Shown here one piece after another: positions 23,150-34,774 of a stretch of DNA of 64,000 nucleotides. This stretch comes from Nageia nagi (lineage: Eukaryota; Pinophyta): positions 184,822,001-184,886,000 of the forward strand of contig JBITNC010000001.1 in assembly GCA_050084985.1 (NCBI GenBank), read 5' to 3'. The stretch's first letter is position 1; the number at the start of each line of letters is the position of its first letter. The position numbers and the translations under genes were made by a program. Below the pieces are notes generated by a model that did not search any database, was not told the DNA's origin, and saw only the letters and a list, made by a program, of their open reading frames with translations.

Positions 23150-24480
23150 TTCCTAGAAAATCCTTCATCTCCTGTACATTTTCCAAGTATGGCTCAACTA
23201 GTACATTTTCCTTCTTGGAATAAAATTCATCCTTTGGTTGTAGCTACAAATTAATCTCCTATAGCTCAAAAAGCTTTTAAATTTTTGCCTAAGTATGATG
23301 GCTCTAAAAAGATACCATATGATCACTATCAAGATGTATCTTTGTTAGCTTCAAGCTTCAACACTACTGATGAAACTATGATGACTAGGCTACTATCACA
23401 CTCTTTTGAAGGTAAAGCAGCTAAGTGATTCAAAACTCTTACCCCCCAATCTATAAATTCATAGAGATATTTATGTCATTCTTTGATTAAAATATTTTCT
23501 ACAGATGGCGATGATAGCACATTCCTTATCCTCATAGTATGTATTAAAAGATATCCTCATGAATCTATTGATGATTTTAATGTTAGATTTGAAAGAATAT
23601 AGAAGTCCATACTACTAAGGATTAGATCAAAAAATGTATAATCTTTGGTGTATTATAGGAAAGCTTTTCTTTTTATCTCAATATACTTATTGCTATGTCA
23701 AAAGACATATTCCTAGATGTTTACCAGATAGCAAAGACTATAGAACATACCCTGGTATCCTTTGGTAAAATGCAACCTAGAATAATCATGCCTATATTTA
23801 TAAATTTACCTCTTAAATAGGATCCATAAATAGGTCACCTTGGATTTTTGGCCTTACCACCTCCTCCCAAAGCTATTGTTCAAAATTAGCTACCAGCATT
23901 ACCCCCTCTTACATCCATAAGTACTAAAAAGAAAAGAGAATAAGGTAGTTGGAGGTAACTATTACAAATCTAACTAATAAGCTCACTCTATAAAAAAGGA
24001 AAAATCATGGTTTTAATTATATAAGATAAGATAATCAGTATCAACCAAGATTCCAACCCAAGTTCAACCAACTAGAATAGTTAAATCCTCTTAAAATAAT
24101 TAAAAATACTATTATGACCAGTTCTATAGATAGTGCTACTTCAGGCATTCCAAAATGGTGTCCACCATGTTCAGGTCTTCATTTTTTAAATTCATGTGTG
24201 GTGTACCAACATTAGTATTTGGGGTTAAATTCTAATTAGATGGTAGAACATACTTTGGATCCTACTATTGATCTCATAATGGTCAACTTTTAGGTTTTAA
24301 GATATGTTGGAGAATAACCAACTTATGTCCAAACTAGAGCAACCTCTTTAGTAGTTCCATAGTAGCCTTAAGCCACTCAATAGTATCAAGCTTCCACTCA
24401 AGCCCAACTTAAACCTAAGAAAGCTAAGGCTCCCTTAGCTTAGCCTCAAAACCAACATCATCAAGTCCCATTTAATCTAG
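23150..24480 (+). pseudogene. gag: Gypsy-3 gag remnant
   Basis: The frame shows FKFLPKYDGSKKIPYDHYQD, LLASSFNTTDETMMTRLLSHS, FEGKAAK followed by a stop where Trp is expected, then KTLTPQSINS and HESIDDFNVRFERI. This is the retrotrans_gag capsid fold region. Around 24,150-24,190 is a weak zinc-knuckle candidate (CPPCSGLHFLNSC). The 310-base interval from the primer site to 23,150 has no clear coding. Stops are frequent. Confidence 0.78.
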
Positions 24481-24491
24481 GTACTATTCCA

Positions 24492-25200
24492 GTGAATCTA
24501 GGTACTAATGCCCCAAGTGAAAAAAACCCTACTATAACTAGAAAAGAAGTTCAAGAGAAAGAAATATCTGGTACTTTGAGATATTCTTTCATCACTAATT
24601 ATCATAAAGAAAATGCTACTCAACATTTTAGAACATATCAGCAAGCTGAACCAAGTAAGTCTATCCCATATGCTCCATATAGTATTGTGGAAGAATTAAA
24701 GAAAATTCCTTCTAAGATGACTATGTTTGATGCATTAAATATACCTGGTCAATTAGATCTTTTTCAAGAAGCTTTAAAATTAAAAAATAGTAAAAAGAGA
24801 GAAAATGAAGAGAATCCTATCTATTTTGTATTTGAATTTGTCCCTCCAACTCCAATAGGTATAACAAGACCCTCACCTTTCTATTTATCCCTAAGACTAG
24901 AAGGTTAGGTAATGAACAATTCTATGATAGATACCAGAGCTACAATAACTGTTATCCTTAAAGCTATTGCATATGAAATGAAGTTATACATCATAATATG
25001 CATTGATAGTGTCATACAATTAGATTCTTTCTCATTAGATGTGGTTGGTAGTGTTAAAGGTGTTAAAATAACCTTGAATTCCTTCTCTGATATTCATGTT
25101 GTCTAAGACATTATTATAGTTGATCTTCCACCTCTATTTGGAATATATATTTCTAGATAATTTATTGCTAAATTGGGAAGGTACCTAGCCTTAGACTATA
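24492..25200 (+). pseudogene. pol: Gypsy-3 Gag-Pol linker and aspartic protease remnant
   Basis: The frame opens with a linker rich in charged residues (24,492-24,908) containing SIPYAPYSIVEELKKIPSK. The protease then shows NSMIDTRATITVILKAIA (24,918-24,970), in which the D-T-G of the active site reads D-T-R. VKGVKITLNSFSDIHVV and a FGIYISR block follow. Stops at 24,906 and 25,104 split it. Confidence 0.78.
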
Positions 25201-25439
25201 GTCATATTCTGCTTCCTTTCCAAAATAAATAGGTGAAGATTCTTAATGAAGGCAATAAAACTATCCATCTCAAGAGGATCAATAAACTAAATTGCATGAA
25301 TGATCCATAACCAATGGAGATATTTGAAGGTAACATACTAAGGGAATCATTACTAAAAATTGAATTTATTTCAATAAATAATATGAATTATCAGGTCATA
25401 GATGTTGGCATTGGTAATTACTATCTATATGAGAAAGTT

Positions 25440-25900
25440 TAGCCAATTTCAGTCACTACTGATAAAGCACATGAGGTATGGACAATGTATTCTGATGGTT
25501 CTAAATGTAGGCATGGATGTGGAGCTAGAGTGGTCTTCAAATCTCTCAAGGGGACTACCAAAAGATTCTCCTTCTAATTCACATGGACCTATACAAATAA
25601 TGGTACTAAATATGAAGCCCTTTATTTAGGGTTATCTAAACTAATTAGTATATGCATCAGATACCTAATTATCCATGGTGATTCTAAATTGGTCATCAAG
25701 CAAGTTAGAAATCAAATCAATGCAAAATATCATTACCTAAATAACTACATGAATAGAGTGTGGTATTTATTGGAATGATTTCTAGTTATCAATTTTATAT
25801 CTATTCCTAGAAAGCACAATTAAATAGCTGATGCACTTGCTAGAAGAAGGGCACATTATAACCCTACTCATCATAAAAGAGATCTTGGAGTTAAAATACA
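25440..25900 (+). pseudogene. Gypsy-3 archaeal-type RNase H (aRNH), placed between protease and RT
   Basis: After a frameshift the segment reads VWTMYSDGSKCRHGCGARVVF (first Asp block), TNNGTKYEALYLGLSKLIS (Glu block), LIIHGDSKLVIKQV (second Asp block) and IPRKHNxIADALARR (third Asp block). These are the four conserved blocks of the RNH_1/archaeal-type RNase H known as a second RNase H in Tat elements. The Asp-Glu-Asp-Asp catalytic residues are all still encoded. It precedes RT here; the element's ordinary RNase H follows RT at 36,000. In Gypsy-2 the matching domain comes after RT and RNase H. Confidence 0.85.
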
Positions 25901-25949
25901 TTGTAGGCCTTTAGTACCTGATGCTACAAAATTCTAGTAAGTATTTGAC

Positions 25950-26952
25950 TTTGATGAGCATATTATGAATTTCCTTGTAGATGAAGTAATGGCTCACACT
26001 TTTGGTACTCAAGAAATGCCTGATTATTTTCAAGAATCAGATGTCATTCAACTCAAAAATAATGTAATACCAAAAGGATTTCTCTCTTTTGAAATAATAT
26101 TTAATTCAAAAGATGTCCTAAAGGCTAAGTATTCGATCATCCTAAAGGAGAATTATGTTGAGCTAGAAGTAGAACCTGTGAAGTTTATAAAAATTAGTTC
26201 AAATTATTTTGGTGTAAAAAAGGTTGCTATACCTCAGATTTATCATGAGTTTTTCCAAGTAATTTCTTGGACTTATGATGATCTAAAGACATATGATAAA
26301 TATGTCATCGAACACATGATTGAGCTTGAACCATAGGTCAAACCATACAAACAAAAATAGAGACCTGTCAACCCAAAGATAGAAGAAGCTATGAAATAAG
26401 AGTTAATCAAAGTCCTTGATTCAAAAATCATTTATCCTATCAAGCATTATTTTTGGGTTGCAATTCTAGTTCCTATTAAAAAGAAAAGTGGAGAAATTAG
26501 ACTCTATGTTGCTTTCATAAATTTGAATAAAGTGTCCCTTAAAGATAATTGTCCTCTCCCTACTATGGAGCAAATCTTGTATACAGTAGCTAGAGCTTGC
26601 TATTTTTCAATGATTGATGGTTACTCAAGATTTAACTAGATTTGGGTAAAGGATGAAGATCAGTTCAAAACAATATTTGGAACATTTTCTTTTCAAAGAA
26701 TGCTATTTGGTATTTTTAATGCAAGGGCTACTTTTCAAATAGCCATGGATCATGCATTTGGTAAGCTAATAAAAAAGATTATACTGATTTATTTAGATGA
26801 CATCACTATATTCTTCAGAAGTAGAAGTGATCACCTAAAACATCTAAGATTAGTCTTTGAAATATACATGAAATTTGACATTTCAATCAACCCAAAAAAA
26901 ATATTTTTTATGGTCAACCAAAAAAAATTTCTTGGCCATATTGTCTCAAAAC
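25950..26952 (+). pseudogene. pol: Gypsy-3 reverse transcriptase, 5' part, interrupted by Copia-3
   Basis: A linker frame (25,965-26,336, with VAIPQIYHEFFQVISWTYDDLKTY) leads into RT: PVNPKIEEAMK, IYPIKHYFWVAILVPIKKKSG, ACYFSMIDGYSRFN, FGTFSFQRMLFGIFNARATF and IYLDDITIFFRS, where YLDD is intact. It ends KKFLGHIVSK at the Copia-3 insertion. The coding resumes with EELAIDLDRVKSIEALP at 35,996. Stops are few in the RT core. Confidence 0.9.
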
Positions 26953-27458
26953 TGTTGGAATGTATAATGCATTATTGTAAAGGTTTGTATTAAATCTTCT
27001 ATGTAAGTTCACTAATACTTAAGGGTTTCATTTGATAGTTTAAGTATTTAAGTGAATATAATAATGTAACTTAACCTACACTCCATGTCATGAGCATGCC
27101 CCTTGGGTAAAAGGATGTGCATGTCATGCTTTTGTACATTAGATAAAAAGGGTGATCCAAAGAGATATTTTGGCCTATAAATAGAAGGCTTGCTCTTTGT
27201 GATTACAAATCAATTTGTGGAGTAAATTTATGATATAGGAGAGAAGTGTAGGAGTTGAGATTAGGAGGATTGTAAGAGAGTTGTATTTGTGATTGAAGTA
27301 AAGATCTAGTTAGTGGATGTACTCCTAGTTGAAGGAATGACTTTACATCTTGAGTTACTTTGTGAGATTGTCTTATGTGTGAGTTTGTTAGATATGAATG
27401 AGAGCTTTTATGTGACCTTGGTTGATTAATAATTATCTTGTTAGTGTTAGTTCCTTCA
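26953..27458 (+). repeat. Copia-3 5' LTR
   Basis: It runs from TGTTGGAATG to CCTTCA with a TATAAATA box at 27,176-27,183 and aligns along its full length with 35486-35991. Confidence 0.93.
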
Positions 27459-27461
27459 AAT

Positions 27462-27473
27462 TGGTATCAAAGC
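27462..27473 (+). other. Copia-3 primer binding site (tRNA-iMet)
   Basis: TGGTATCAAAGC matches the canonical iMet site at 11 of 12 positions, three bases after the LTR. Confidence 0.9.
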
Positions 27474-29394
27474 TTGGTGTGGAAGTTTTCTTCAACATCT
27501 TTGTGATCTTCATTTTTCCTCCTACTCTTCATTGTTGACATAAAACCAAGAGAAGGTATTCATTCCTTCCTCATTGATTTTTTTTTTATTATTTAATATT
27601 GATACTAACATATTTTATGAATATATGTTAGTTTATGCTTAAAATAGTGCAAAGTTTCTTTACTAACCTTTTTCTTTTTGGTGCAATCTTTTCATTGTTG
27701 AGCATATTGCTAATTTATTTTAAAAAAAGGGGTTAGAATACACAAATTAAAATTTATTTCAAATATTTTTTTTTGAGAAATATTATCTTTCCCTTGCTCA
27801 AAAATAAACAAATATTGTATGCTATAAAGTTTTTTTTCCAAATATTATGAAATATATTTTCTTAATAAAAAGGGAAACTTGCATTCCCTTTATAAAATAT
27901 ATACATATATATTATTATTTTTTTATATTGGAATAGAATACTAATTTTTTTTCCAAATATTGTGGTGCTAGTTATGGGGTTCAAACCCTCATGCATCTAT
28001 GCTTCTTGCAAGCCAATCGCTATCCCCTCACACCTCCTATGAGCAACCACTCCCTGCATAGTCCACTATGGCCCTAAACTCCCTTATGAGCTATCTCAAG
28101 AGTAGGGCTACCATTAGTAGGACCCTATGGATCCTTAATGAGCTTACATTCAAGGTAGAGGTGGCTCTATTACTATTTCACCCAACAACCTCTCTGATCT
28201 ACTCCTCCACCCGTGGCCCACTACTTACTTGCCTGTCAACTCCTATCTGCAAACTATGTTTGCATCATGCATCTTGTCAAATAATTCCTAGGCCTTGTGC
28301 ATTCTTTCACATTTTTCTTATATGGCTATCAAGGCATTCACAACCATAACATTTGATGAAAAACTAGTTTCAACTACTCTTTGATGGATATCCATACTAA
28401 AACTCCTACTGCTCCTCTACTGGCGATGTTGCTCTTTCATTGGCAATGGTGGCCCCCTATCAACTCCTGATGAACCTCTATGCATAGCAATAACTTCTCT
28501 CTCCTCTCCACTCATTGCACTCCACTCCTCTAACTTCAACCAACAACCTTCCCCTATCACCCAAATTGCCACCTAACCTTACATCTTGGTTACTACTCCT
28601 CCTTTGTAGTGGAACTAGAATTGCTTCAACATTGAGCTCTAACTAGCTATGAAAGTTCTATACTAATTGTTCTAATTAATCCACTAGATCTTGGATCAAC
28701 ATACTCATGTTGACCTACTTAGTATTCCTTTATATCACTTTCTTTGTAATTATGTTTCTCCTACCTCCCGAGGCTGAGCCAAAGCTTCTTGCTTTCCACA
28801 CTCCATGCCTGGGTGGTTGCTCAAGCCTTTGAAAAGCTGCCCATCGCTTGCTGTGGCCACCCACACCCCCTCTACCATGTTCACCAACCACATTCCATGG
28901 CTCTTCTCTCTTCTCCTTGTGACTACTACATAATGCATTTTTTCCCATTACACGTCCTCTTTGTCTTTAAAACTTGGTCAATTTTTTAGTCTTCATTTAA
29001 TGCCTTACATCAATTTTTTTTATTACTTGCAAGAAACCTCCTAGCTTGCTATCATTTCCTAAGCCTCTTACTTTTACGTAGATTATGGGGCTTCTTATAG
29101 CATTTTTTTTTCAAATAGTGGTTGAAATTGTTTTTTTTAATAATGAAAAAGAGGGGTACAAAAACCCTTTTTTTATATATAAACCTTAAGTAGAAAAGTA
29201 TATATATATTTAAAGCATTTATTAAAGCTTAAATAAACACTTGATTTAACAGTTTTAAATACTTTGAAATTTTTAAGTCTTAACATAAGGGGGGGAACAA
29301 ATCTAAGTTAATAGTGTTAAAATACTTAAAATGATTTTTAAGTAAAAAGGAGGAAACATTTTATGATCTAAGTGATGGATGAACTTGAATGATG

Positions 29395-29870
29395 TTTGAT
29401 TATGAAACTTGTTATGCCTCTTTAAAAATTATGAAAATCATGCATGATTACTTCTTATGTAAATAAATTATGGATTTATGCATGCTTATTTAAGTTAATA
29501 ATGCATATGTGTAATACTTAAATTTTATACTTATTTAAGATGCATGCTTATGCTTAAAGATTTTTTTAGAACTTAATGCATGCTTAGTACTCAATTTTTA
29601 AAGTTATAATGCATGCTTACTTAATTTTTAAGTTATAGATTGATGCATGCCTCCTACTTAATCCTTAAGTTAAATAAGTGCATGCTTCTTACTTAAATTA
29701 TTTCCATGATACATGGTTACTTAATTTTTTTAAGATATGTGAATAATGCATTTTTTTTTAAATGCTTGAAGCTTAATTGTTTGCATGCTGAAGGACTTAT
29801 TTTTTTAAGTTAATGCTTAGGACTTAAAATTTTTAAGATGGATGTTTATGAATACATGTTGAGTATTTAT
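29395..29870 (+). repeat. Degenerate array with ATGCATGC palindromes in the Copia-3 leader
   Basis: ATGCATGCTT or GTGCATGCTT followed by TACTTAA and TTTTTAAGTT recurs near 29,475, 29,541, 29,577, 29,611, 29,643 and 29,681, with worn copies on both sides. Spacing is roughly 30-36 bp in the better part. Confidence 0.7.
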
Positions 29871-29872
29871 CC

Positions 29873-30274
29873 TTATGCAAAGCATAGAATGGACTTGTGC
29901 AAAATTTGGATTGATGTAAAGATATCCTTTAGGGGTTGGTAAACAAAACACATTGGACACTTAGGTTTCAAGTTATTGAATGGATGATATTTTTTTAACA
30001 TATGCTCTTTTATTTCATGTTTTGTACTTTGATTTATTTTCTTATGCAAACATTGATATGATAAACCCCCTAAAATGAACACATTTGCATGTATATTCCG
30101 CAACATGACTTGTTTGGGGAGCCATGAGGTGAGGATAGGCAAATTGGAGCCTTTAAGTTTAATGATCCAAGTGATGAAAATTTTGTACTTCCTAATTGCC
30201 CCTAATTCCTCTATTGGTCTAGACATAACTCTATTAGGTGGATAGGCATGTGTGTAGTGATACCATATGTCCAC
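29873..30274 (-). CDS. Unidentified 133-codon frame antisense in the Copia-3 leader
   Basis: An open frame on the strand opposite to the element, from ATG at 30,274 to the stop at 29,873. It contains PIEELGAIRKYKIFITWIIK, LPKQVMLRNIHANVFILGG and CPMCFVYQPL. The composition is balanced with no low complexity, which is unusual for a chance frame in such AT-rich DNA. I do not recognise a family. Most of the surrounding leader is closed in all frames. It may be a captured gene fragment or an antisense frame of the element; chance is also possible. Confidence 0.3.
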   Translation of the reverse strand: MDIWYHYTHAYPPNRVMSRPIEELGAIRKYKIFITWIIKLKGSNLPILTSWLPKQVMLRNIHANVFILGGLSYQCLHKKINQSTKHEIKEHMLKKYHPFNNLKPKCPMCFVYQPLKDIFTSIQILHKSILCFA

Positions 30275-30712
30275 ATGTCCATTCAGGGATTATCCTAATA
30301 ACCTAAAAGGAAAACTTGAAACCTAATCAAGATTAATAATTTAATCGATCCAATAAATATCATAACCTTATAAAATAGCTAGTAATTCTCCTTATGAGAG
30401 TATATTGCTACTAAAAGAGAATTAGTTGAGGATTTATAGCACTTGGAATCCTCTTGTGTGGGCATATAGGTGAAGAACTAATTTAGATAAGAAAATAAGC
30501 CTCAACAATGTCAACCTACATCTATGATTCTTAAGATGAGAAATGTATTTGGGTACATGGGTATTATTTGAATTATATATTTACACTTATGAATCAAATC
30601 AAGTATGCATTTAGTTTTAAAAGTAACATGTATTATTTACTTGGTTAAAATTTAACATTTAATATTAATTATTGAAAACACATGCTTATTATTTCACATT
30701 TGTGTGTAGCAA

Positions 30713-31720
30713 ACGGAAGAGTTCTTTTTACCCAAACACATTCTTGATGGTTCCAACTATGGGATTTGAAAAATTTAGATGAGAGCCAAATTACAAGCAA
30801 AGAAGATATGGCAAACAGTGAAAGAGAACCTTGTACCTCCTATAGATGAGAAGGCACTAGAGGCTTACAACATAAAGAAGGAATTAGTAACCTTAATGAT
30901 TTATCATGCAATTTTAGTTGATGTGTTTCTGATGATTTTCTTTTCAACCTTAGCAAAGAAAGCATAGGATAAGCTTAAGAAAATATACCTTGGTTCAAAC
31001 ATTTCAAAAAAGTTTACCATTCTCCAAAATTTTCTTCAATCTTATCAAAGGGAAGATGAAAATGTGTGGCAATCTACTTGAACAAAATCATTGACCTAAG
31101 GACTCTGCTTGTTACTTGTGAGTGCAATTGGATCAATGACCAGTTCATGGTCTTTAAAATTTTTCAAAGCCTCTTTTCAAAGTTTCCAAACTTTGTAATA
31201 GTTATAGAAATAAGGCTTGATGATGATGAATAATTCATCTCTCTTGAAAACCTTTCAAGGCACCTATTGAAGCATGAGAAAACCCTTAACAATATAAGGT
31301 TGATTTCTTCTCCTAAAGATAATAATGTTATCCTTGGAGCAATCAAAACTCCTTTCAAGAAGTTCAACTATTAAAATAAATATTATCCTTATTCCTTCAA
31401 AAGGTTTAAAAAAAAAAGGCAATGGCTACAATAGCAACAAGAATAATAGAAATAATAACCATAGTAGCAGGAACAATAGCAACAACAATCACTTTAAGCA
31501 AAGAGATGGAAAACAAAAAGCAAACACTCCTTATCCTAAGAAAAATTTTGATGTCAATTATAATTATTATGGAATTCAAGGTCATAAAAAATTTGATTAT
31601 TACAAAAAAAAAAAGAGAGGAAAAGTACAAAGGCAATGGAAATGTAAAAAGCTACAAAGGAAAGAAAAATACTCATGTTGGTTTTGTTGCAACACTCTAC
31701 TCCATGTCTTGCACTTTTTC
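30713..31720 (+). pseudogene. gag: Copia-3 gag remnant
   Basis: It begins with FFLPKHILDGSNYGI; the initiator ATG, present at the same place in Copia-2, reads ACG here. The UBN2-type region follows: AKKIWQTVKENLVPPIDEK, then YQREDENV. Near 31,325-31,500 is a Lys- and Asn-rich stretch. The knuckle near 31,555 reads YNYYGIQGHKKFDY, with the three Cys replaced by Tyr, each a G-to-A change. Frames change several times. Confidence 0.85.
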
Positions 31721-32095
31721 ATATGAATGGATTGTTGACTCTAGTTGCACTAATCACCTATGATTTGAAAAGAAAAATTTTAAGAGCTTTCAAAAGTACA
31801 ATAAGGATGCAGTTGTGATAGGTGATAACTCTACCCTTGAAATCCAAAGAATTGGGAGTGTGCTAATTCATGAAAAAGTTCTTTAAAATGTTCTCTATGT
31901 TTCTGAGTAAAGGATGAACCTTCTCTCCATGATTTAAGTTGCTAGGAAAGGATACTCTTTTGATTTTGACTCTTAATCCTAGTGCATTAAGAAAGGACTT
32001 GCCACTTTGGTTAAAGGATCAGTGAAAAATAACCTCTACATTATGGATCAAGTTCCATAAAAGATATGTCTTGCTTCTAATATGTGTTATAAAGG
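31721..32095 (+). pseudogene. pol: Copia-3 protease remnant
   Basis: EWIVDSSCTNHL (31,725-31,762) is the active-site block with D-S-G reading D-S-S. It is followed by VIGDNSTLEIQRIGSVL, GYSFDFD and LATLVKGSVKNNLYIMDQVP, with stops between. Confidence 0.82.
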
Positions 32096-33020
32096 TAATA
32101 TTTGAAATCATCATCTAGGGAACCTTAACCATAAGAGTATTCAATTCATAAAATACCAAGAACTTGTGGAAGGTTTGCCTTCAATTTCTCCTTCGATTGG
32201 TCTATTTGAGAAGTGCATTCTTGGTAAGATGCATAGACAAAAGTTTGAAAAAGATAAGGAAACAAGAACATCTCAACTTCTTCAACTTGTGCATTCAAAT
32301 TTGATGGGTCCATTTCATACTAAATCACTTGAAGGAGCATCTTACATCATGACCTTTATTGATGACTTTAATAAGATGACCTTTGGGTATCTACTTGAGC
32401 ACAAGGATCAAACCTTTGAGAGTTTTAAAGTTTTTAAGGCTTTTGTTGAGAATTAGACTACCCTTAAAATCAATATGTTGAGATTAGATAATGGGGAAGA
32501 ATATAACAAAAATTATTTCAATGAATATTATGCTAAGTATGAAATCAAGAGGCAATTTACAATTCCTTAGACTCTTCAATAGAATGGTATTTTTGAAAGG
32601 AAAAATAGAATAATTATGGAGATGGCTAGATGCATGTTGGGTAATCTTCCTAAATTTTTATAAGGTGAAGCTATGAGCATTTCTATTTACACCTTGAATA
32701 GGTGTCCCATAAAATTCATTCAGAGAAAAACTCCTTTTAAGCCATGGTTAGGAAAAAAACCTAACATTTCTCACCTTAGGGTGTTTGGTTGTGAAGCTTT
32801 CTCCTACATTGTTTCTAAGAAAAGAAAGAAGTTAGACAAAAGAACTCAAAAATGTATCTTTGTAGGTTATTATAGTCATCATAGAATATATAGGCTTTAC
32901 TCTTCAACCTATAAATTAGTATTCATTTTAAGGGATGTAAATTTCAATGAACTTCTTGAAAAATCTACTTCTAATGAGAACGTTGATGATCCAGAGGACT
33001 CTTCAATTACTCTTAGCTAG
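32096..33020 (+). pseudogene. pol: Copia-3 integrase remnant
   Basis: The zinc domain is present but worn (HHLGNLNHKSIQ, then FEKCILGKMH). The core holds VHSNLMGPF (Asp to Asn), MTFIDDFNKMTF, LRLDNGEEY and ERKNRIIMEMARCM, so the last three catalytic positions remain. C-terminal blocks KRKKLDKRTQKCIFVGY and YKLVFILRDVNFNE are intact. Stops lie at 32,456, about 32,570, about 32,580 and about 32,660. Confidence 0.88.
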
Positions 33021-33173
33021 TTGGATATTGATATAGATGATTCATCATAAGAACAAAATTCTCCAACACAAAGGTTAACAAGGAGTATAACCTTAAACAA
33101 ATCATTAATTTCTAAGATTAACAACAACCATGAGCCCTCAACCTTCAAAGAAGCTTCTAGGCATGAGTGCTAG

Positions 33174-33900
33174 ATGGAAGCCATGAAAGTGGAGTATGAG
33201 GCGCTTATGAAAAATAAAACTTGGGACTTGGTTCCTAATCCTAATGATAAGAATGTGATTGGTAATAAGTGGATATATAAGTTCAAGTTCAATTCAATTA
33301 GAGATATTGAGAAATACAAGGCAAGGTTAGTAACTAAAGGTTTTGGTCAGAAATACGATGTAGATTATAAGGAAACCTTTGCTTTTGTGGCAAATATGCC
33401 TACTATGAAAGTTATTCTTGCTCTTTTTGCAGCTCAAGAATGGATAATTTTTCAACTTGATGTCAAAAGTGCATTTCTTAATGGTGACTTGGATGTGAAA
33501 ATCTTTATGAATCAACTAGAAGGGTTTATTATAGAAGGCAAAGAGTCTTTTGTGTGCAAGCTAAAGAAGTCTTTGTATGGACTTAAGCAAGCACCTCAAG
33601 CCTGGTACAAAAATATTTTAGGGTACTTTGTAGACATTATATTCTTTAAGTATTTTTCTAACTCTGATCTATATGTGCTCAATCAAGGAAAAGACATGAT
33701 CTTGATTCTCCTTTATGTGGATGATCTTTTGATTACTAGGAACAATGATGAAATCATTCAAGAGTGCATATCCAAACTTAAGGTAATGTTTGAAATGATT
33801 GATCTTGGTCTCTTGCACTACTATCTTAGAATGTAAGTGTATCAATAGAAGAATTGTACTTACCTCATTCAATCTAAGTATATATCAAACAGCTTGTAGA
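33174..33900 (+). pseudogene. pol: Copia-3 reverse transcriptase
   Basis: Open for 220 codons: MEAMKVEYEALMKNKTWDLV, GNKWIYKFKFNS, ARLVTKGFGQKYDVDYKETF, FQLDVKSAFLNGDLDVKIFM, KKSLYGLKQAPQAWY and LILLYVDDLLITRNN, with the catalytic YVDD kept. A TAA at 33,834 falls where Copia-2 reads CAA (Met-Gln-Val), so the stop is a C-to-T change at a Gln codon. This is the best-preserved domain of the element. Confidence 0.9.
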
Positions 33901-34670
33901 AGTTTAGAATTGAGGAGTGTATATATGTTGCAATCCCAATCTCTCTTGGAATCACTATTTCTCTAAGATCCAACTATTAGTTAGTTGATACTATAGCTTA
34001 CAGGTAATTAATTGGTAGTATTTTATATTTGACTATATCCAAGCTAGATATTACCTTTGCAGTGAATTTGATAGCACAATTCATGCAAAAACCATATGTT
34101 GAGCATCTCAATGTTGTTAAGAAAATCTTGAGGTATGTTGCAGGGCTTAAGGATCTTTCTCTCAAGTATTCCATGTTTCCCTTATTTTTTCTCTCTGGAT
34201 TCTTAGATTCTAACTATGGGGAAGATAGACATGATAGGAATTCAACTACTACATATGTGTTGAGCATTGGTTCAAGTGCTATCTCTTAGGCTTCTAAGAA
34301 GCAACCTACTATTTCTCTTTCCACCATAGAAGTTGAATATCATGTCATGTCTATGGCAACCTAGGAAACCATTTGGCTAAGGCATCTTTTGAAAGAAATT
34401 AGGTATAAGCAAGGTGGCTCATCTTTGATCTCTTTAGATAATTAATTAGCTATTTCTTTGGCTGAGAATCTAGTGTTCTATCAAATAATAAAACATGTGA
34501 AAATACATGCCTATTTTATCAGGGAGAAGGTTTTTGATGGCATCATACACCTAGAGTATTGTCCATTCACCTTCAACTCTATTGATTTATTCACCAATTT
34601 CCTCTTGCAAGCTCAATTTTGTAAGCTAAGGGATGCTATTAGGTTGGTGAAGTTACCCTCAAGGGGGATT
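33901..34670 (+). pseudogene. pol: Copia-3 RNase H remnant
   Basis: TISKLDITFAVNLIAQFMQ, KPYVEHLNVVKKILRYVAG and FLDSNYGEDRHDRNSTTTYV (the S/T-rich first catalytic block) occur in 34,029-34,289. A KKQPTISLSTIEVEYHVM block follows at about 34,310, and FTNFLLQAQFCKLRDAI near the end. Stops are frequent after 34,289. Confidence 0.85.
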
Positions 34671-34774
34671 TAAGTTTGAATTTTTATGTTGAATTCATGT
34701 TTATGATGACAACTTCACTTCTAGGAGGATTTTGTTCTATATAGAGTTGATTTTGTTGTACACCTTCATGGTAA

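Larger units (their letters stand above)
27474..30712 (+). other. Copia-3 long untranslated leader
   Basis: About 3.2 kb with no gag-pol coding. Order: AT-rich start; a C-rich, relatively GC-rich block (about 27,960-28,990) with broken open frames on both strands; a T-rich stretch; an array with recurrent ATGCATGC (29,390-29,870); and a region (29,873-30,274) open on the - strand. The C-rich then T-rich order is shared with Copia-2 (1-600). Confidence 0.7.

Noticed and set aside
27974-27990. GGGGTTCAAACCCTC, resembling a tRNA T-arm or a Pol III B box
   Set aside because: No acceptor stem, D-arm or A box is found at the proper distance upstream, so there is no tRNA or SINE here that I can support.
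28068-28349. A 93-codon + frame in the C-rich leader block, taken at first as a host gene
   Set aside because: The block is open by composition (few A/T-rich stops) on both strands, frames break soon, and no protein family pattern is seen.
31406-31636. A 76-codon - frame with very hydrophobic composition, membrane-like
   Set aside because: It is the antisense of the Lys/Asn-rich end of Copia-3 gag, where AAN codons become hydrophobic codons.
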